DNA of 64,000 bases, from positions 2,413,501-2,477,500 of the forward strand of contig NZ_CP146609.1 in assembly GCF_037094465.1 (NCBI RefSeq). The letters run 5' to 3'. The stretch comes from Pseudodesulfovibrio sp. 5S69. GTDB taxonomy: Bacteria; Desulfobacterota; Desulfovibrionia; Desulfovibrionales; Desulfovibrionaceae. Within the stretch, counting starts at the first letter, position 1. Every line of letters starts with the position of its first letter. Below are positions 1 to 8,190 of the stretch, piece by piece. The notes beneath the pieces were generated by a model. The model ran no database searches. It had not been told where the DNA came from and saw nothing but the letters and a program-made list of their open reading frames with translations. Made by a program: the position numbers and the translations under genes.

Positions 1-1
1 G

Positions 2-3000
2 GTGTCGGGCATTCGCGCACCGGAGTTCCGGGCCATTTCCTCCAATGCATTTCATATCCTCCTGGACGAGACCAAGGTGAACGCCGCCGTGGTCCGGGCC
101 ACGGTGGACAAGGAGTACAACAAGATCGACTGGAACTCCGACGCGGTCAACGAGGACTCCGACTACCTCCAGCATTTCGTCCGTGAAGTGGGCAAGAAGA
201 TCCGCGAGGAATCCAAGAAACAGTCCGGCACCCCCATCCGGCTGCGCACCTTCATCAACAACGTAGTCGAGGGCTTCGCCACCTCCCCGGAGGGCATCGA
301 CCAACTGCGCATGCGTTCTGTCCTGGTCCAGTCGGCCATCCTGTCCGTGGAAATGCCCGAAGGAGTGGGCAAGGAAGTCAAGGGCGCGTACCAGTCCATC
401 TGCAAGGAAGCCGGTCTGGACGACGTTCCCGTGGCCGTGCGCTCCTCGGCGGCGGGCGAGGACAGCCGCAAGAAGGCCTTTGCCGGACTCCAGGACACCT
501 ACCTTAACATAGTCGGCGAGGACGAGTGCCTCGAGGCCTACCATTGGGATTGCGCCTCGGCCTACAACCTGCGCTCCATGACCTATCGCCGCGAGGCCAT
601 TCTCGACGCCATCACCAAGGCCGAGAAGACCGGCGACGACGCCATCGCCGAGACCGCCAAGAAGGAGTGGGCCATCGAGCACACCTCCCTGTCCGTGTGC
701 ATCATGCGGATGATCAATCCGGTCATCTCGGGCACGGCGTTCAGCGCGGACACCGCCACCGGGTGCCGCGGCACGGACCGCAACGACCTCGTGTCCATCG
801 ATGCCAGCTATGGCTTGGGCGAGGCGGTCGTCGGCGGCATGGTCACCCCGGACAAGTTCTACGTCTTCCAGCGCGACGGCGGCCGCGAGGTGGTCATCCG
901 CTACATGGGCTGCAAGGAAAAGAAGATCGTCTACAAGGAGGACGGCAGCGGCACCCACGTGGTCAAGGTCGCCGACAACGAGGTCTTCCGCTGGGCCCTG
1001 TCCATCGCCCAGGCCGAGACCGTGGCTCAGGGCGTGCGCAACATCTCCCGGGCCTACGGCGGCATGATCATGGACACCGAGTTCTGCATCGACAAGACCG
1101 ACCGGCTGTGGTTCGTCCAGGCCCGGCCCGAGACCCGTTGGAACGAGGATTTCGAGCTCCATCCGCACACCATTTTCATGCGCCGCCTCGAGGTGGACAA
1201 GAAGGCCATCGACTCGGCCGAGGTCATCCTCGAAGGCAACGGCGCGTCCCGCGGCGCGGGCCAGGGGACGGTCAAGTACCTGCGCTCCGCCCTGGAACTG
1301 AACAAGATCAACAAGGGCGACATCCTGGCCGCCGAGCGCACCGATCCTGACATGGTTCCGGGCATGCGCATCGCCTCGGCCATCCTGGCCGACGTGGGCG
1401 GCGACACCAGCCACGCGGCCATCACTTCGCGCGAGCTGGGCATCCCGGCCATCATCGGCATCCAGCGCCTGGAGGCCCTGCGCTCCATGGACGGCCAGCA
1501 GGTCACCGTGGACGGCTCTCGCGGCAAGGTCTACCGGGGCGAGCTGCCCCTGGTGGAGGTCGGCGGCGAGATCAACGTCAGCGAACTGCCCGCCACCAAG
1601 ACCAAGGTCGGCCTGATCCTGGCCGACGTGGGGCAGGCCCTGTTCCTGTCCCGCCTGCGCAACGTGCCCGATTTCGAGGTCGGCCTGCTGCGCGCCGAGT
1701 TCATGCTCGGCAACATCGGCGTCCATCCCATGGCGCTTGAGGCCTACGACAAGGACGTCCTCAACGACCTGGTGGAGGAAAAGCTCCAGGAGATGGACCA
1801 CCATTTGACCAAGGTTATGAAGGAGCAATTGGATTCCGGCCTGATCACCATGCCCCTGAAGCTGCGCGAGTACGTCGGCCTGATCACCGGCCTGACCCGC
1901 GAGATGGAGTCTCTGGCCGAGCAGGAGGGCGCCCGCAGCACGGACGAAGTCCTGGCCATGCACCGCCGTCTGCGTGAAATGGACCACAAGCTCGACGAGC
2001 ATATCTCTCACGCCACCGAGCGTCTCGACGTGCTCAAGACCTCCATCGACCCCGAGGCCCACGTGGCCGTGGTCCTGGGCTACCACGACATGCTCGAGCC
2101 CATTCCGTCGGTCCGCACCGAGGCCTGGAAAATCCGTCAGCAGCATGAAAAGATCGTGACCGAATACGTGGCCCGTCTTCAGGAGGACCCCGAATTCGAG
2201 GCCCATATCGACAAGATCACCCGGTTGCGCGAGGAAGTCGCCCTCAAGATGGGGCTGAAGTCCGAGATGGACGAGGTGGCGACCCTGCCCGACCGGATCC
2301 GCCGGCTGCTCGAATCGCGCGGTTATACCACCGGCAAGGAGAACTACATCCAGACCCTGTCCCAGGGCCTGGCCCTGTTCGCCATGGCCTTCTATGGCTC
2401 CAACATCATTTACCGGACCACGGACTTCAAGTCCAACGAGTACCGCAACCTGCTGGGCGGTTCCCTGTTCGAGGCCCACGAGGACAACCCCATGATCGGT
2501 TACCGTGGCGTCTCGCGGAACATCCACGATTGGGAGCTTGAGGCCTTCAAACTGGCGAGGGGCATCTACGGCGGCCGGAACCTGTCCATCATGTTCCCAT
2601 TCGTGCGCACCCTGGAAGAGGCCCGCTCCATGAAGCGCTACCTCAAGCAGGTCCACAACCTGGAATCCGGCAAGGACGACCTCAAGGTCATCCTCATGGC
2701 CGAGATCCCGAGCAACGCCATCCTGTGCAAGGAGTTCCTCAAGGAAGTGGACGGCTTCTCCATCGGTTCCAACGACATGACCCAGATGGTCCTGGCTACG
2801 GACCGCGACAACGCCAGCCTGCAGCACATCTACGACGAGGAGGACCCGGCCGTCGTCTGGGCCATCCTGTCCGCCATCTTCGCGGGCCAGAAGGTCGGCA
2901 AGAAGGTCGGCTTCTGCGGCCAGGGCGTGTCCAACTCGGTGATCCTGCGCGGCCTGGTGGCCATTGCGGGCATCGTGTCCGCCTCGGTGGTGCCCGACAC

Positions 3001-3409
3001 CTACCACCAGACCAAACTGGACATGGCCGAGATCGAGTCCGAAAACATCAAGACCAGCGAGCTCGGGGCCTGGCTCAAGAAGCAGCACATGGTCAAGCTG
3101 CAGGAGCTCCTGGAGGCCAACAGCTACGGACACATCCTCAAGAAATACAAGTCCCCTGAGGACTTCATGGAATGGTACGAGGGCGAGCTCGACCGCTTCA
3201 GCGAACAGCTCCGCGACCACATGGAGACCCCCAAGGAGGAGTTCTATCGTCAGGAGATGGAGCAGTTCCGCGCCACCTTCCACAAGCCGGTCATCTACGC
3301 TAGCTGGGATTGGCACCACACCGTGGAGGATTCCATGCACCACGCCGGTTTCGCCACCTTCGAGGAGCAGGAAGCGGCCCTGGAAAAGCAGCGCAAGAAG
3401 CAGTGGTAA
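2..3409 (+). CDS. Phosphoenolpyruvate synthase-like PEP/pyruvate-binding dikinase, 5' end possibly cut
   Basis: At least 1135 residues, open to the left edge, so the true start may lie outside; the first visible start is a GTG. Three hallmarks of the PEP synthase/PPDK family are seen in order: an ATP-grasp pyruvate-binding domain with RSSAAGEDS near residue 146, a mobile phosphohistidine domain with GGDTSHAAI near 466 (the His is the swivelling phosphoryl carrier), and a C-terminal PEP-utilising barrel ending in GFCGQGVSN near 970, with the catalytic Cys. The family interconverts pyruvate and PEP in the cytosol. It is longer than classical PpsA (about 790 residues). Roughly 250 extra helical, charged residues sit inside the barrel between GLLRAEFMLG and RTTDFKSNEYRNLLGG. 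This suits an anaerobe making PEP from pyruvate, but the substrate is inferred from the family. Confidence 0.85.
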   Translation: MSGIRAPEFRAISSNAFHILLDETKVNAAVVRATVDKEYNKIDWNSDAVNEDSDYLQHFVREVGKKIREESKKQSGTPIRLRTFINNVVEGFATSPEGIDQLRMRSVLVQSAILSVEMPEGVGKEVKGAYQSICKEAGLDDVPVAVRSSAAGEDSRKKAFAGLQDTYLNIVGEDECLEAYHWDCASAYNLRSMTYRREAILDAITKAEKTGDDAIAETAKKEWAIEHTSLSVCIMRMINPVISGTAFSADTATGCRGTDRNDLVSIDASYGLGEAVVGGMVTPDKFYVFQRDGGREVVIRYMGCKEKKIVYKEDGSGTHVVKVADNEVFRWALSIAQAETVAQGVRNISRAYGGMIMDTEFCIDKTDRLWFVQARPETRWNEDFELHPHTIFMRRLEVDKKAIDSAEVILEGNGASRGAGQGTVKYLRSALELNKINKGDILAAERTDPDMVPGMRIASAILADVGGDTSHAAITSRELGIPAIIGIQRLEALRSMDGQQVTVDGSRGKVYRGELPLVEVGGEINVSELPATKTKVGLILADVGQALFLSRLRNVPDFEVGLLRAEFMLGNIGVHPMALEAYDKDVLNDLVEEKLQEMDHHLTKVMKEQLDSGLITMPLKLREYVGLITGLTREMESLAEQEGARSTDEVLAMHRRLREMDHKLDEHISHATERLDVLKTSIDPEAHVAVVLGYHDMLEPIPSVRTEAWKIRQQHEKIVTEYVARLQEDPEFEAHIDKITRLREEVALKMGLKSEMDEVATLPDRIRRLLESRGYTTGKENYIQTLSQGLALFAMAFYGSNIIYRTTDFKSNEYRNLLGGSLFEAHEDNPMIGYRGVSRNIHDWELEAFKLARGIYGGRNLSIMFPFVRTLEEARSMKRYLKQVHNLESGKDDLKVILMAEIPSNAILCKEFLKEVDGFSIGSNDMTQMVLATDRDNASLQHIYDEEDPAVVWAILSAIFAGQKVGKKVGFCGQGVSNSVILRGLVAIAGIVSASVVPDTYHQTKLDMAEIESENIKTSELGAWLKKQHMVKLQELLEANSYGHILKKYKSPEDFMEWYEGELDRFSEQLRDHMETPKEEFYRQEMEQFRATFHKPVIYASWDWHHTVEDSMHHAGFATFEEQEAALEKQRKKQW

Positions 3410-3433
3410 CCGCTGCCGCGCACAGGCAACAAG

Positions 3434-3468
3434 AAAGGCCCCGACCGTATTGGTCGGGGCCTTTTCGT
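3434..3468. terminator. Strong bidirectional intrinsic terminator
   Basis: A 10-bp GC-rich stem (GGCCCCGACC / GGTCGGGGCC) with a 5-nt loop, flanked by AAA on the left and TTTT on the right. It can end both the plus-strand dikinase gene and the convergent minus-strand gene stopping at 3485. Confidence 0.9.
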
Positions 3469-3484
3469 TTTCATGAAATGAAGG

Positions 3485-3784
3485 TCAGGCGATCTTGTCG
3501 GTGATGCTCCCGATACCGGTGTCGGCCGCGACCTGGTGCAGGGTCTGCTGGATGTCCACGTCCGTGCCGGTGGAGGAGAAGTCCGTGCCCGTGCCGAGGT
3601 AGTCTTCGGTCCGTGAGGCGACCTCCGCCCCGGCCACAGTCTGTTCGCGGCTGTCCATGCCTCCCACGGTGTTGACGCCCGAGCCGATTTCGTCATGGTA
3701 GTCGCTGATGGATTCCGGGCCGAGCAGTTGGTTGTCCATGCTTATGCTCTGAATCGTGTCCGCCGATATGCTGATGTCCGACAT
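3485..3784 (-). CDS. Hypothetical protein, 99 aa, unrecognised
   Basis: I do not recognise this protein. The start at 3784 is chosen because a clear GGGGAGG Shine-Dalgarno lies five bases upstream; the longer open frame to 3877 has none. The product begins MSDISISADTIQ, is acidic, rich in Ser, Thr, Asp and Gly, lacks Cys, and has no signal peptide or membrane segment. It lies between the dikinase and flaG, on the same strand as flaG but behind flaG's likely terminator. A role near the flagellum is possible from position only. It could also be a small structural or regulatory protein of this genus. Confidence 0.6.
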   Translation of the reverse strand: MSDISISADTIQSISMDNQLLGPESISDYHDEIGSGVNTVGGMDSREQTVAGAEVASRTEDYLGTGTDFSSTGTDVDIQQTLHQVAADTGIGSITDKIA

Positions 3785-3874
3785 GGCCGCCTCCCCGGTT
3801 GGGCATTGTACCATTCGACTATGCCCGAGCCGGAACGGGTTGGCAACCCCATGAGAAACGGGGGGCGCCAGCGC

Positions 3875-3906
3875 CAAAGACGCCCCCGGCCGAAGGGCTG
3901 GGGCGC
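3875..3906 (-). terminator. Likely terminator downstream of flaG
   Basis: On the minus strand GCGCCCC and GGGGGCG pair around an inner AGCC-CTTC-GGCC hairpin, followed by TCTTT. It lies 27 bases past the flaG stop. The T-run is short, so termination efficiency is uncertain. Confidence 0.55.
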
Positions 3907-3932
3907 GAACCTTGGCTGCGTGTCGAAACGGC

Positions 3933-4322
3933 CTAGGACATCTTGTCCAGGAACCCCTGACCGAGACTCTTCAGGGACTTGGTCAGCTTGAGCAGGTCAT
4001 CCTCCGGAATCTTGCGTATGGTCTTTCCGTCGGAATCGACGATCTCCACCTGAATCGTGTCGTTGTTCTCCAGGACGTTGAACTTCAGCTTGATGTTCTT
4101 GGACTCGAGGTGATCCTCGGCCTCGGCGATCAAGGCGTCGAGTTCTTCCCGGGTGGGGTTGCCGGATTGCCTGTCAGGCTGTGCCTCGTCCTGGGCCACG
4201 ACCGCGTCATCGCGCCGGATCGAATCGCCCGGAACGGGCGGCTTCTGCACAGCCTTGGCCGGAACGGCGCTCTCCGAGCGCAGTTCTTGCTTCATGTCGA
4301 TGTTCATCATGGGGATATTCAT
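3933..4322 (-). CDS. flaG: Flagellar protein FlaG
   Basis: A 129-aa FlaG-family protein. The C-terminal half shows the family pattern: a predicted helix, then KLKFNVLENNDTIQVEIVD followed by GKTIRKIPEDDLL, matching the FlaG signature of a beta segment and an I-R-x-I-P motif. The N-terminal half is low-complexity and polar, as usual. The start at 4322 (MNIPMM) is preceded by GGGAGGGAGA; the longer frame to 4352 lacks a ribosome site. FlaG influences filament length and flagellin secretion or assembly in other bacteria. A near-consensus sigma-28 promoter 58 bases upstream supports late-class flagellar expression, and the divergent neighbours are fapA and motAB. Confidence 0.88.
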   Translation of the reverse strand: MNIPMMNIDMKQELRSESAVPAKAVQKPPVPGDSIRRDDAVVAQDEAQPDRQSGNPTREELDALIAEAEDHLESKNIKLKFNVLENNDTIQVEIVDSDGKTIRKIPEDDLLKLTKSLKSLGQGFLDKMS

Positions 4323-4379
4323 GGTCTCCCTCCCTGGTGTTGCACGAATCATCCCAACCTAGCATGTCTCTTACGTTCA

Positions 4380-4406
4380 ATATCGGCGGATACGCCATTT
4401 TCTTTA
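4380..4406 (-). promoter_or_regulatory. Sigma-28 (FliA) promoter for flaG
   Basis: Read on the minus strand: TAAAGAAA, exactly 11 bases, then GCCGATAT. This matches the FliA consensus TAAAGTTT-N11-GCCGATAA at 13 of 16 positions with perfect spacing. It points at flaG, whose start is at 4322. Confidence 0.85.
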
Positions 4407-4424
4407 GGGGGAGTCAATATTTGA

Positions 4425-4482
4425 TGGCAAGTATTGGGCAGGGTGCGCAAAAGTTGATAATCATTGACGCAAAGTCGATAAT
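4425..4482 (+). promoter_or_regulatory. Possible sigma-54-like promoter plus direct repeat upstream of fapA-motAB
   Basis: TGGCAAGTATTGGGCA at 4425-4440 keeps the GG and GC dinucleotides ten bases apart as in sigma-54 promoters, but the -12 element is imperfect. Downstream, AAAGTTGATAAT (4450-4461) and AAAGTCGATAAT (4471-4482) repeat directly with a 21-base period, about two helical turns, which suggests a protein binding site. Both are inferences from pattern only. Confidence 0.35.
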
Positions 4483-4601
4483 TCAATACGGTCACAGTGA
4501 TCTGAATTTGGCTTGCAACAGGCCGGTTTGTTTGAGTCTTCATGGCTGTTCGGCGCCCTCTTCGGGTGGTCGGCCTTCCCATAAAATCCTCCAGAGGGGC
4601 A

Positions 4602-5720
4602 ATGCTGTTTTTCCTGAAACACTACTTCGATCCCGACTGGGACCCGGCCAAACTCAAACCGGAAGAACTGGCGGACGGCAGCGTGGACCATCACGAACGC
4701 CAGTTCGTCAAGAACGTGGCCGCCGGAGACCTCATCGCCGAATGGATTCCTGTGGAAGAGGCGGGCGAGGATCTGGATGAACGGTTCGTGTCGGAAGAGA
4801 AGGCCTTCCCGGCGGGCAAGGGCACGGGCATCAAGCGGGAGTACCCCGACAAGCTCTTCGCGGCCGTGGACGGCTACGTCTGCTACAAGGAAGGGAGGAT
4901 TCTCGTCCGCAACCCGCTGACGGTCCATTCGGACATCGATTATCACACGGGCAACGTGGATTTCGTGGGCAACGTGGTGGTTGAGGGGTCCGTGCGCAGC
5001 GGCTTCATCATCGAAGCCTCCGACGTTCGGGTCAACGACCAGGTGGAAGGGGCGACCATCAAAGCCCGTGGGAGCCTGGACTGCCGAGGCGGCGTCAAGG
5101 GCGGCAAGGAAGCGCTGCTCAAGGCCGGAAAGGACATGAGGTTGTCCTTCTGCGAATACGCGACCCTGCTGTCGGGCGGCGACATCATGATCAAGGGCGC
5201 GCTGATGCACAGCGACGTCTATGCGGGCAAGCGGCTGGCCGTGGGCGGCAGGCTCACCGGCGGGAACATCTGTGCCTACAACTACATCTATGTGGGCGAG
5301 CAACTGGGGGGCGGCATGGACACCGACACCTCCCTGGTCCTGGGTTACAAACCTTCGCTGCTTTTCGCCGACCAGCGGTACAATGTGCGGATCAAGGCCC
5401 TGCACGAGGACATCGCCTCTTTTGAAAAGGTCTTGAACAAGGGCGATGAATTCAGGGCCGAGTACCAGCCCCGGCTCGAGTCGGCCCGCAGGGAACTGAA
5501 CCTGCTCAAGAACATGAAGGTCAAGCTGTGGGACGGCATCTACACCACCGAACGGCTGGACGATTGCCGGGTTCTGGTCCCGGGCGTGGTCAAGCCGGGC
5601 GTGGAAATCTGCATCGGTTCGGCGTATTACAAAGTGGATGATTTTTTGGAAGATGTTTTCTTCTACCATGACAACGGTGAAGTTAAAATCGGCGCTTCGG
5701 CTGCAAAGAGCAAGAAATAG
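4602..5720 (+). CDS. FapA/DUF342 family flagellar assembly-type protein
   Basis: A 372-residue protein of the DUF342/FapA family. It has the long run of short beta strands with regularly spaced glycines expected for this family's right-handed beta-helix (residues about 80-290, for example GNVDFVGNVVVEGSVRSG and AYNYIYVGEQLGGGMDTD), then a coiled-coil stretch and a small C-terminal beta domain. The start at 4602 (MLFFLKHYFDPD) follows AGAGGGGC; the longer frame from 4542 has no ribosome site. It ends two bases before motA, so it is probably co-transcribed with the stator genes. FapA family proteins affect polar flagellar assembly in Vibrio; that role here is inferred. Confidence 0.8.
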   Translation: MLFFLKHYFDPDWDPAKLKPEELADGSVDHHERQFVKNVAAGDLIAEWIPVEEAGEDLDERFVSEEKAFPAGKGTGIKREYPDKLFAAVDGYVCYKEGRILVRNPLTVHSDIDYHTGNVDFVGNVVVEGSVRSGFIIEASDVRVNDQVEGATIKARGSLDCRGGVKGGKEALLKAGKDMRLSFCEYATLLSGGDIMIKGALMHSDVYAGKRLAVGGRLTGGNICAYNYIYVGEQLGGGMDTDTSLVLGYKPSLLFADQRYNVRIKALHEDIASFEKVLNKGDEFRAEYQPRLESARRELNLLKNMKVKLWDGIYTTERLDDCRVLVPGVVKPGVEICIGSAYYKVDDFLEDVFFYHDNGEVKIGASAAKSKK

Positions 5721-5722
5721 CA

Positions 5723-6475
5723 ATGGATATCGCAACTCTTATCGGGCTGGTCGGGGCCTTTGCCCTGGTCATCACAACCATTTTCATGGGCGGCAACGCG
5801 GCGGGCTTCATCGATATCCCTTCGGTGGTGGTCGTCATCGGCGGTACCTTTGCCGTTACCTTCATCATGTTTCCCATGGGCGTGGTCATCAACGCTTTCA
5901 AGGTCGGCATGAAGACGTTCCTGTTCAAGTCGGCCGATCCCCAGGACATCATCAAGCTGATCACCTCCCTGGCCGATACCGCCCGCAAGGAAAGCCTGGT
6001 TGCGCTGGAAAAGGTCAACATCGACGACGAATTCCTTAAAAAAGGCGTGATGCTGGTTGTGGACGGCTCCAGCGAAGGGCTGGTCCGGTCGGTCATGGAG
6101 ATCGAGCTGGAATTCATGAAGCAGCGCCACCGCCAGGGACAGGCCGTGTTCAAGGGCATGGGCACCATGGCTCCGGCCTTCGGCATGATCGGCACACTCA
6201 TCGGCCTAGTCAACATGCTCTCCAACCTGTCCGACCCTTCGTCCATCGGTCCGGCCATGGCCGTGGCCCTGCTGACCACCTTCTACGGGGCCATCATGGC
6301 CAACGTCATGTTTCTGCCCATGGCCACCAAGCTGGAGGAGCGGTCCGCGGAGGACGTCCTGTTCATGCAGATCATGATCGAGGGCGTCTCCTCCCTGCAG
6401 CGCGGCGACCATCCGTCGGTGGTCAAGGAAAAGCTGCAGGCCTTTCTCTCCCCGGCCCTGCGCGAAACGACCTAG
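5723..6475 (+). CDS. motA: Flagellar motor stator protein MotA
   Basis: A 250-aa inner-membrane stator subunit. Four hydrophobic segments are evident: two near the N-terminus (residues about 4-22 and 32-52) and two late ones (about 145-170 and 180-200), with a charged cytoplasmic loop between. The loop ends in EFMKQRHRQGQ, the equivalent of the Arg/Glu patch that contacts FliG. Conserved prolines are present in GTMAPAFGMIG and NVMFLPMATKLEER. With MotB it forms the ion channel that drives flagellar rotation. It is translated two bases after the fapA-like gene and 21 bases before motB, an operon arrangement. Confidence 0.95.
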   Translation: MDIATLIGLVGAFALVITTIFMGGNAAGFIDIPSVVVVIGGTFAVTFIMFPMGVVINAFKVGMKTFLFKSADPQDIIKLITSLADTARKESLVALEKVNIDDEFLKKGVMLVVDGSSEGLVRSVMEIELEFMKQRHRQGQAVFKGMGTMAPAFGMIGTLIGLVNMLSNLSDPSSIGPAMAVALLTTFYGAIMANVMFLPMATKLEERSAEDVLFMQIMIEGVSSLQRGDHPSVVKEKLQAFLSPALRETT

Positions 6476-6496
6476 TTTCCGGCACACGGAGAACCC

Positions 6497-7261
6497 ATGG
6501 CCAAGGCCGAAGAAGTCATACGCAGAAAACCGCCGGAGGATCCGCCGGGCGACGAAGGATTGCCGCCGTGGATGGCGACCTTCGCCGACATGGTTACTCT
6601 TTTATTGTGTTTTTTCGTCCTCCTGCTGTCCTTTGCCCAGCAGAGCGAGGAGAAGTTCCGCGACGCGCTGGGCTCGCTCAAGGGCGCCTTCGGCGTCAAG
6701 GAGGTCCGGGCGGTCTCCGACGAGATGGCCCAATTCAACACCAGCTCCGAGGCGACCGAGAAGATGGCTTCGTCCATCTCCCATGATCAGCGGCTGCTCC
6801 TGTCCGTGGTCATGCGGGTGAAGTCCATGCTCGATAATATGGACGCGAAGCTCAAGGAGGGGGCGGGCGTGAGTGCGGACCGCGACGGCGTGGTCTTCAG
6901 CGCCAGCTCGGCCGCGCTGTTCAACCCCGGTACCGCAGAACTCCGGCCCGAGGCTTCGGAGATCCTGAATGCGGTGATCAAGGTCCTCAAGGACTACAAA
7001 TTGAACCTCGTGGTTCGGGGCCATACGGACGACCGGCCCATCCACACGGCCAAATATCCGTCCAACTGGGAGCTGTCCGCGGCGCGCGCCGCCGTGGCCT
7101 TGGACTACATCGTCAGCAAGGGCGGGATCGAGATCAACCGGGCGAAGGCCGTGGGGTATGCGGATACTCGGCCCGAGGTGCCCAACGACACCGAGGCGGA
7201 CCGGCTGAAGAACCAGCGGGTCGAATTCTACATGCACATGCCCCAACGGGATGCCTGGTAG
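6497..7261 (+). CDS. motB: Flagellar motor stator protein MotB (first copy)
   Basis: A 254-aa MotB. A short cytoplasmic tail precedes a single transmembrane helix with the invariant channel aspartate (FADMVTLLLCFFVLLLSF, Asp31). A linker follows, then a periplasmic OmpA-like peptidoglycan-binding domain (residues about 140-245) with VVRGHTDDRP and the NWELSAARA motif. The start at 6497 follows CGGAGA. It anchors the MotA ring to the cell wall and conducts ions. It is followed 12 bases later by a second MotB-type gene, so two stator B subunits share one MotA here. Confidence 0.95.
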   Translation: MAKAEEVIRRKPPEDPPGDEGLPPWMATFADMVTLLLCFFVLLLSFAQQSEEKFRDALGSLKGAFGVKEVRAVSDEMAQFNTSSEATEKMASSISHDQRLLLSVVMRVKSMLDNMDAKLKEGAGVSADRDGVVFSASSAALFNPGTAELRPEASEILNAVIKVLKDYKLNLVVRGHTDDRPIHTAKYPSNWELSAARAAVALDYIVSKGGIEINRAKAVGYADTRPEVPNDTEADRLKNQRVEFYMHMPQRDAW

Positions 7262-7273
7262 GAACAGGGAAAC

Positions 7274-8026
7274 ATGGCCGAACAGGAAGCAATGGAACAG
7301 CAGGGTGGGGGACCCCAGTCCGACCCGCCCAAGCCCGACGAGGGGATTCCGCCGTGGATGGCCACTTTTGCCGACATGGTCACGCTGCTGTTGTGCTTTT
7401 TCGTCTTGCTGTTATCGTTCACCAACCAGGACGTAACCAACTTCCGCAAGCTCATGGGTTCCATCCAGGAGGCGTTGGGCGTGCAGTACGAGGACAGCTC
7501 CGCGTTGTCCGTTCCGTATGCCGATACAACCTTCAAGGAACGGGCAAGCGTCCGGGAGAACAGACAGATTGTCGAGCTCGGAGTGATTCTCAAGAAGGCC
7601 ATCCGGGCCAAGGACCTGACCCACATGGCCAAGGTCAGTTCGGACAAGTCGGGGGTCATGCTCCGATTGAGCAATCAGGTGGTTTTCGACAAAGGGTCCG
7701 TGGAGTTGACCGCCGAGGCCAGGCAGGCCCTGGAAATGGTCATCGAATCCATGAAAAAGACCAATTTCAACCTGGTCATTCGGGGCCACACCGACGGCGA
7801 GGTGCCCGAGTCCCGACAGTACGGCTCCAACTGGGCCCTGTCCGCGGCCCGCGCTGCCCGCTGCCTGCGCTACATCCTCGACCATTCGGACATCCCGGCC
7901 ACCCGCATGAAGGCCGTGGGTTACGGCGGCTCCAAGCCGCTCCTGCCAAGCACCTCCGAGGAAAACCGCCGCGCCAACCGCCGCGTGGAGTTCTTCTTTC
8001 TACCGCCCGGCCGCTCCAAGTGGTAG
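7274..8026 (+). CDS. Second MotB/OmpA-family stator protein
   Basis: A 250-aa paralogue of the preceding MotB with the same layout: Gln/Pro-rich tail, PPWMATFADMVTLLLCFFVLLLSF with channel Asp34, then an OmpA-like domain with VIRGHTDGEVP and NWALSAARA. The transmembrane segment is nearly identical to the first copy, whereas the linker (residues 60-130) differs strongly, so the plug region may differ. Tandem B subunits occur in related motile anaerobes; each may pair with the single MotA, or the two may form mixed stators. The gene closes the fapA-motA-motB-motB' run. I see only a weak hairpin downstream (near 8064-8082). Confidence 0.9.
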   Translation: MAEQEAMEQQGGGPQSDPPKPDEGIPPWMATFADMVTLLLCFFVLLLSFTNQDVTNFRKLMGSIQEALGVQYEDSSALSVPYADTTFKERASVRENRQIVELGVILKKAIRAKDLTHMAKVSSDKSGVMLRLSNQVVFDKGSVELTAEARQALEMVIESMKKTNFNLVIRGHTDGEVPESRQYGSNWALSAARAARCLRYILDHSDIPATRMKAVGYGGSKPLLPSTSEENRRANRRVEFFFLPPGRSKW

Positions 8027-8154
8027 GCCGCTGATCCCACACCAAAAGCCCCGTCATGGAGGACGGTTGCATGCCGTTTTCCCGAGGAGAAGACAGGGAG
8101 CCTGTCTCATGCCTCCGCATGTATCCGGTGCGGTGGTGTGCTCTGCAAGCAAGG

Positions 8155-8189
8155 TTGACCAACTAGACCATTTAGGTCATTATAGTCAA
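8155..8189. promoter_or_regulatory. Nested palindrome, candidate TetR operator
   Basis: TTGAC (8155-8159) pairs with GTCAA (8185-8189), and GACC-ATTTA-GGTC (8166-8178) lies inside; both are symmetric about base 8172. The site ends one base before the tetR start codon. Repressor binding here would block its own transcription. There is no Shine-Dalgarno between it and the ATG, so the transcript could be leaderless; that is an inference. Confidence 0.55.
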
Positions 8190-8190
8190 T

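Noticed and set aside
4461..5735. 424-codon minus-strand open frame opposite the FapA-like gene
   Set aside because: Antisense shadow of a conserved gene in the flagellar operon.
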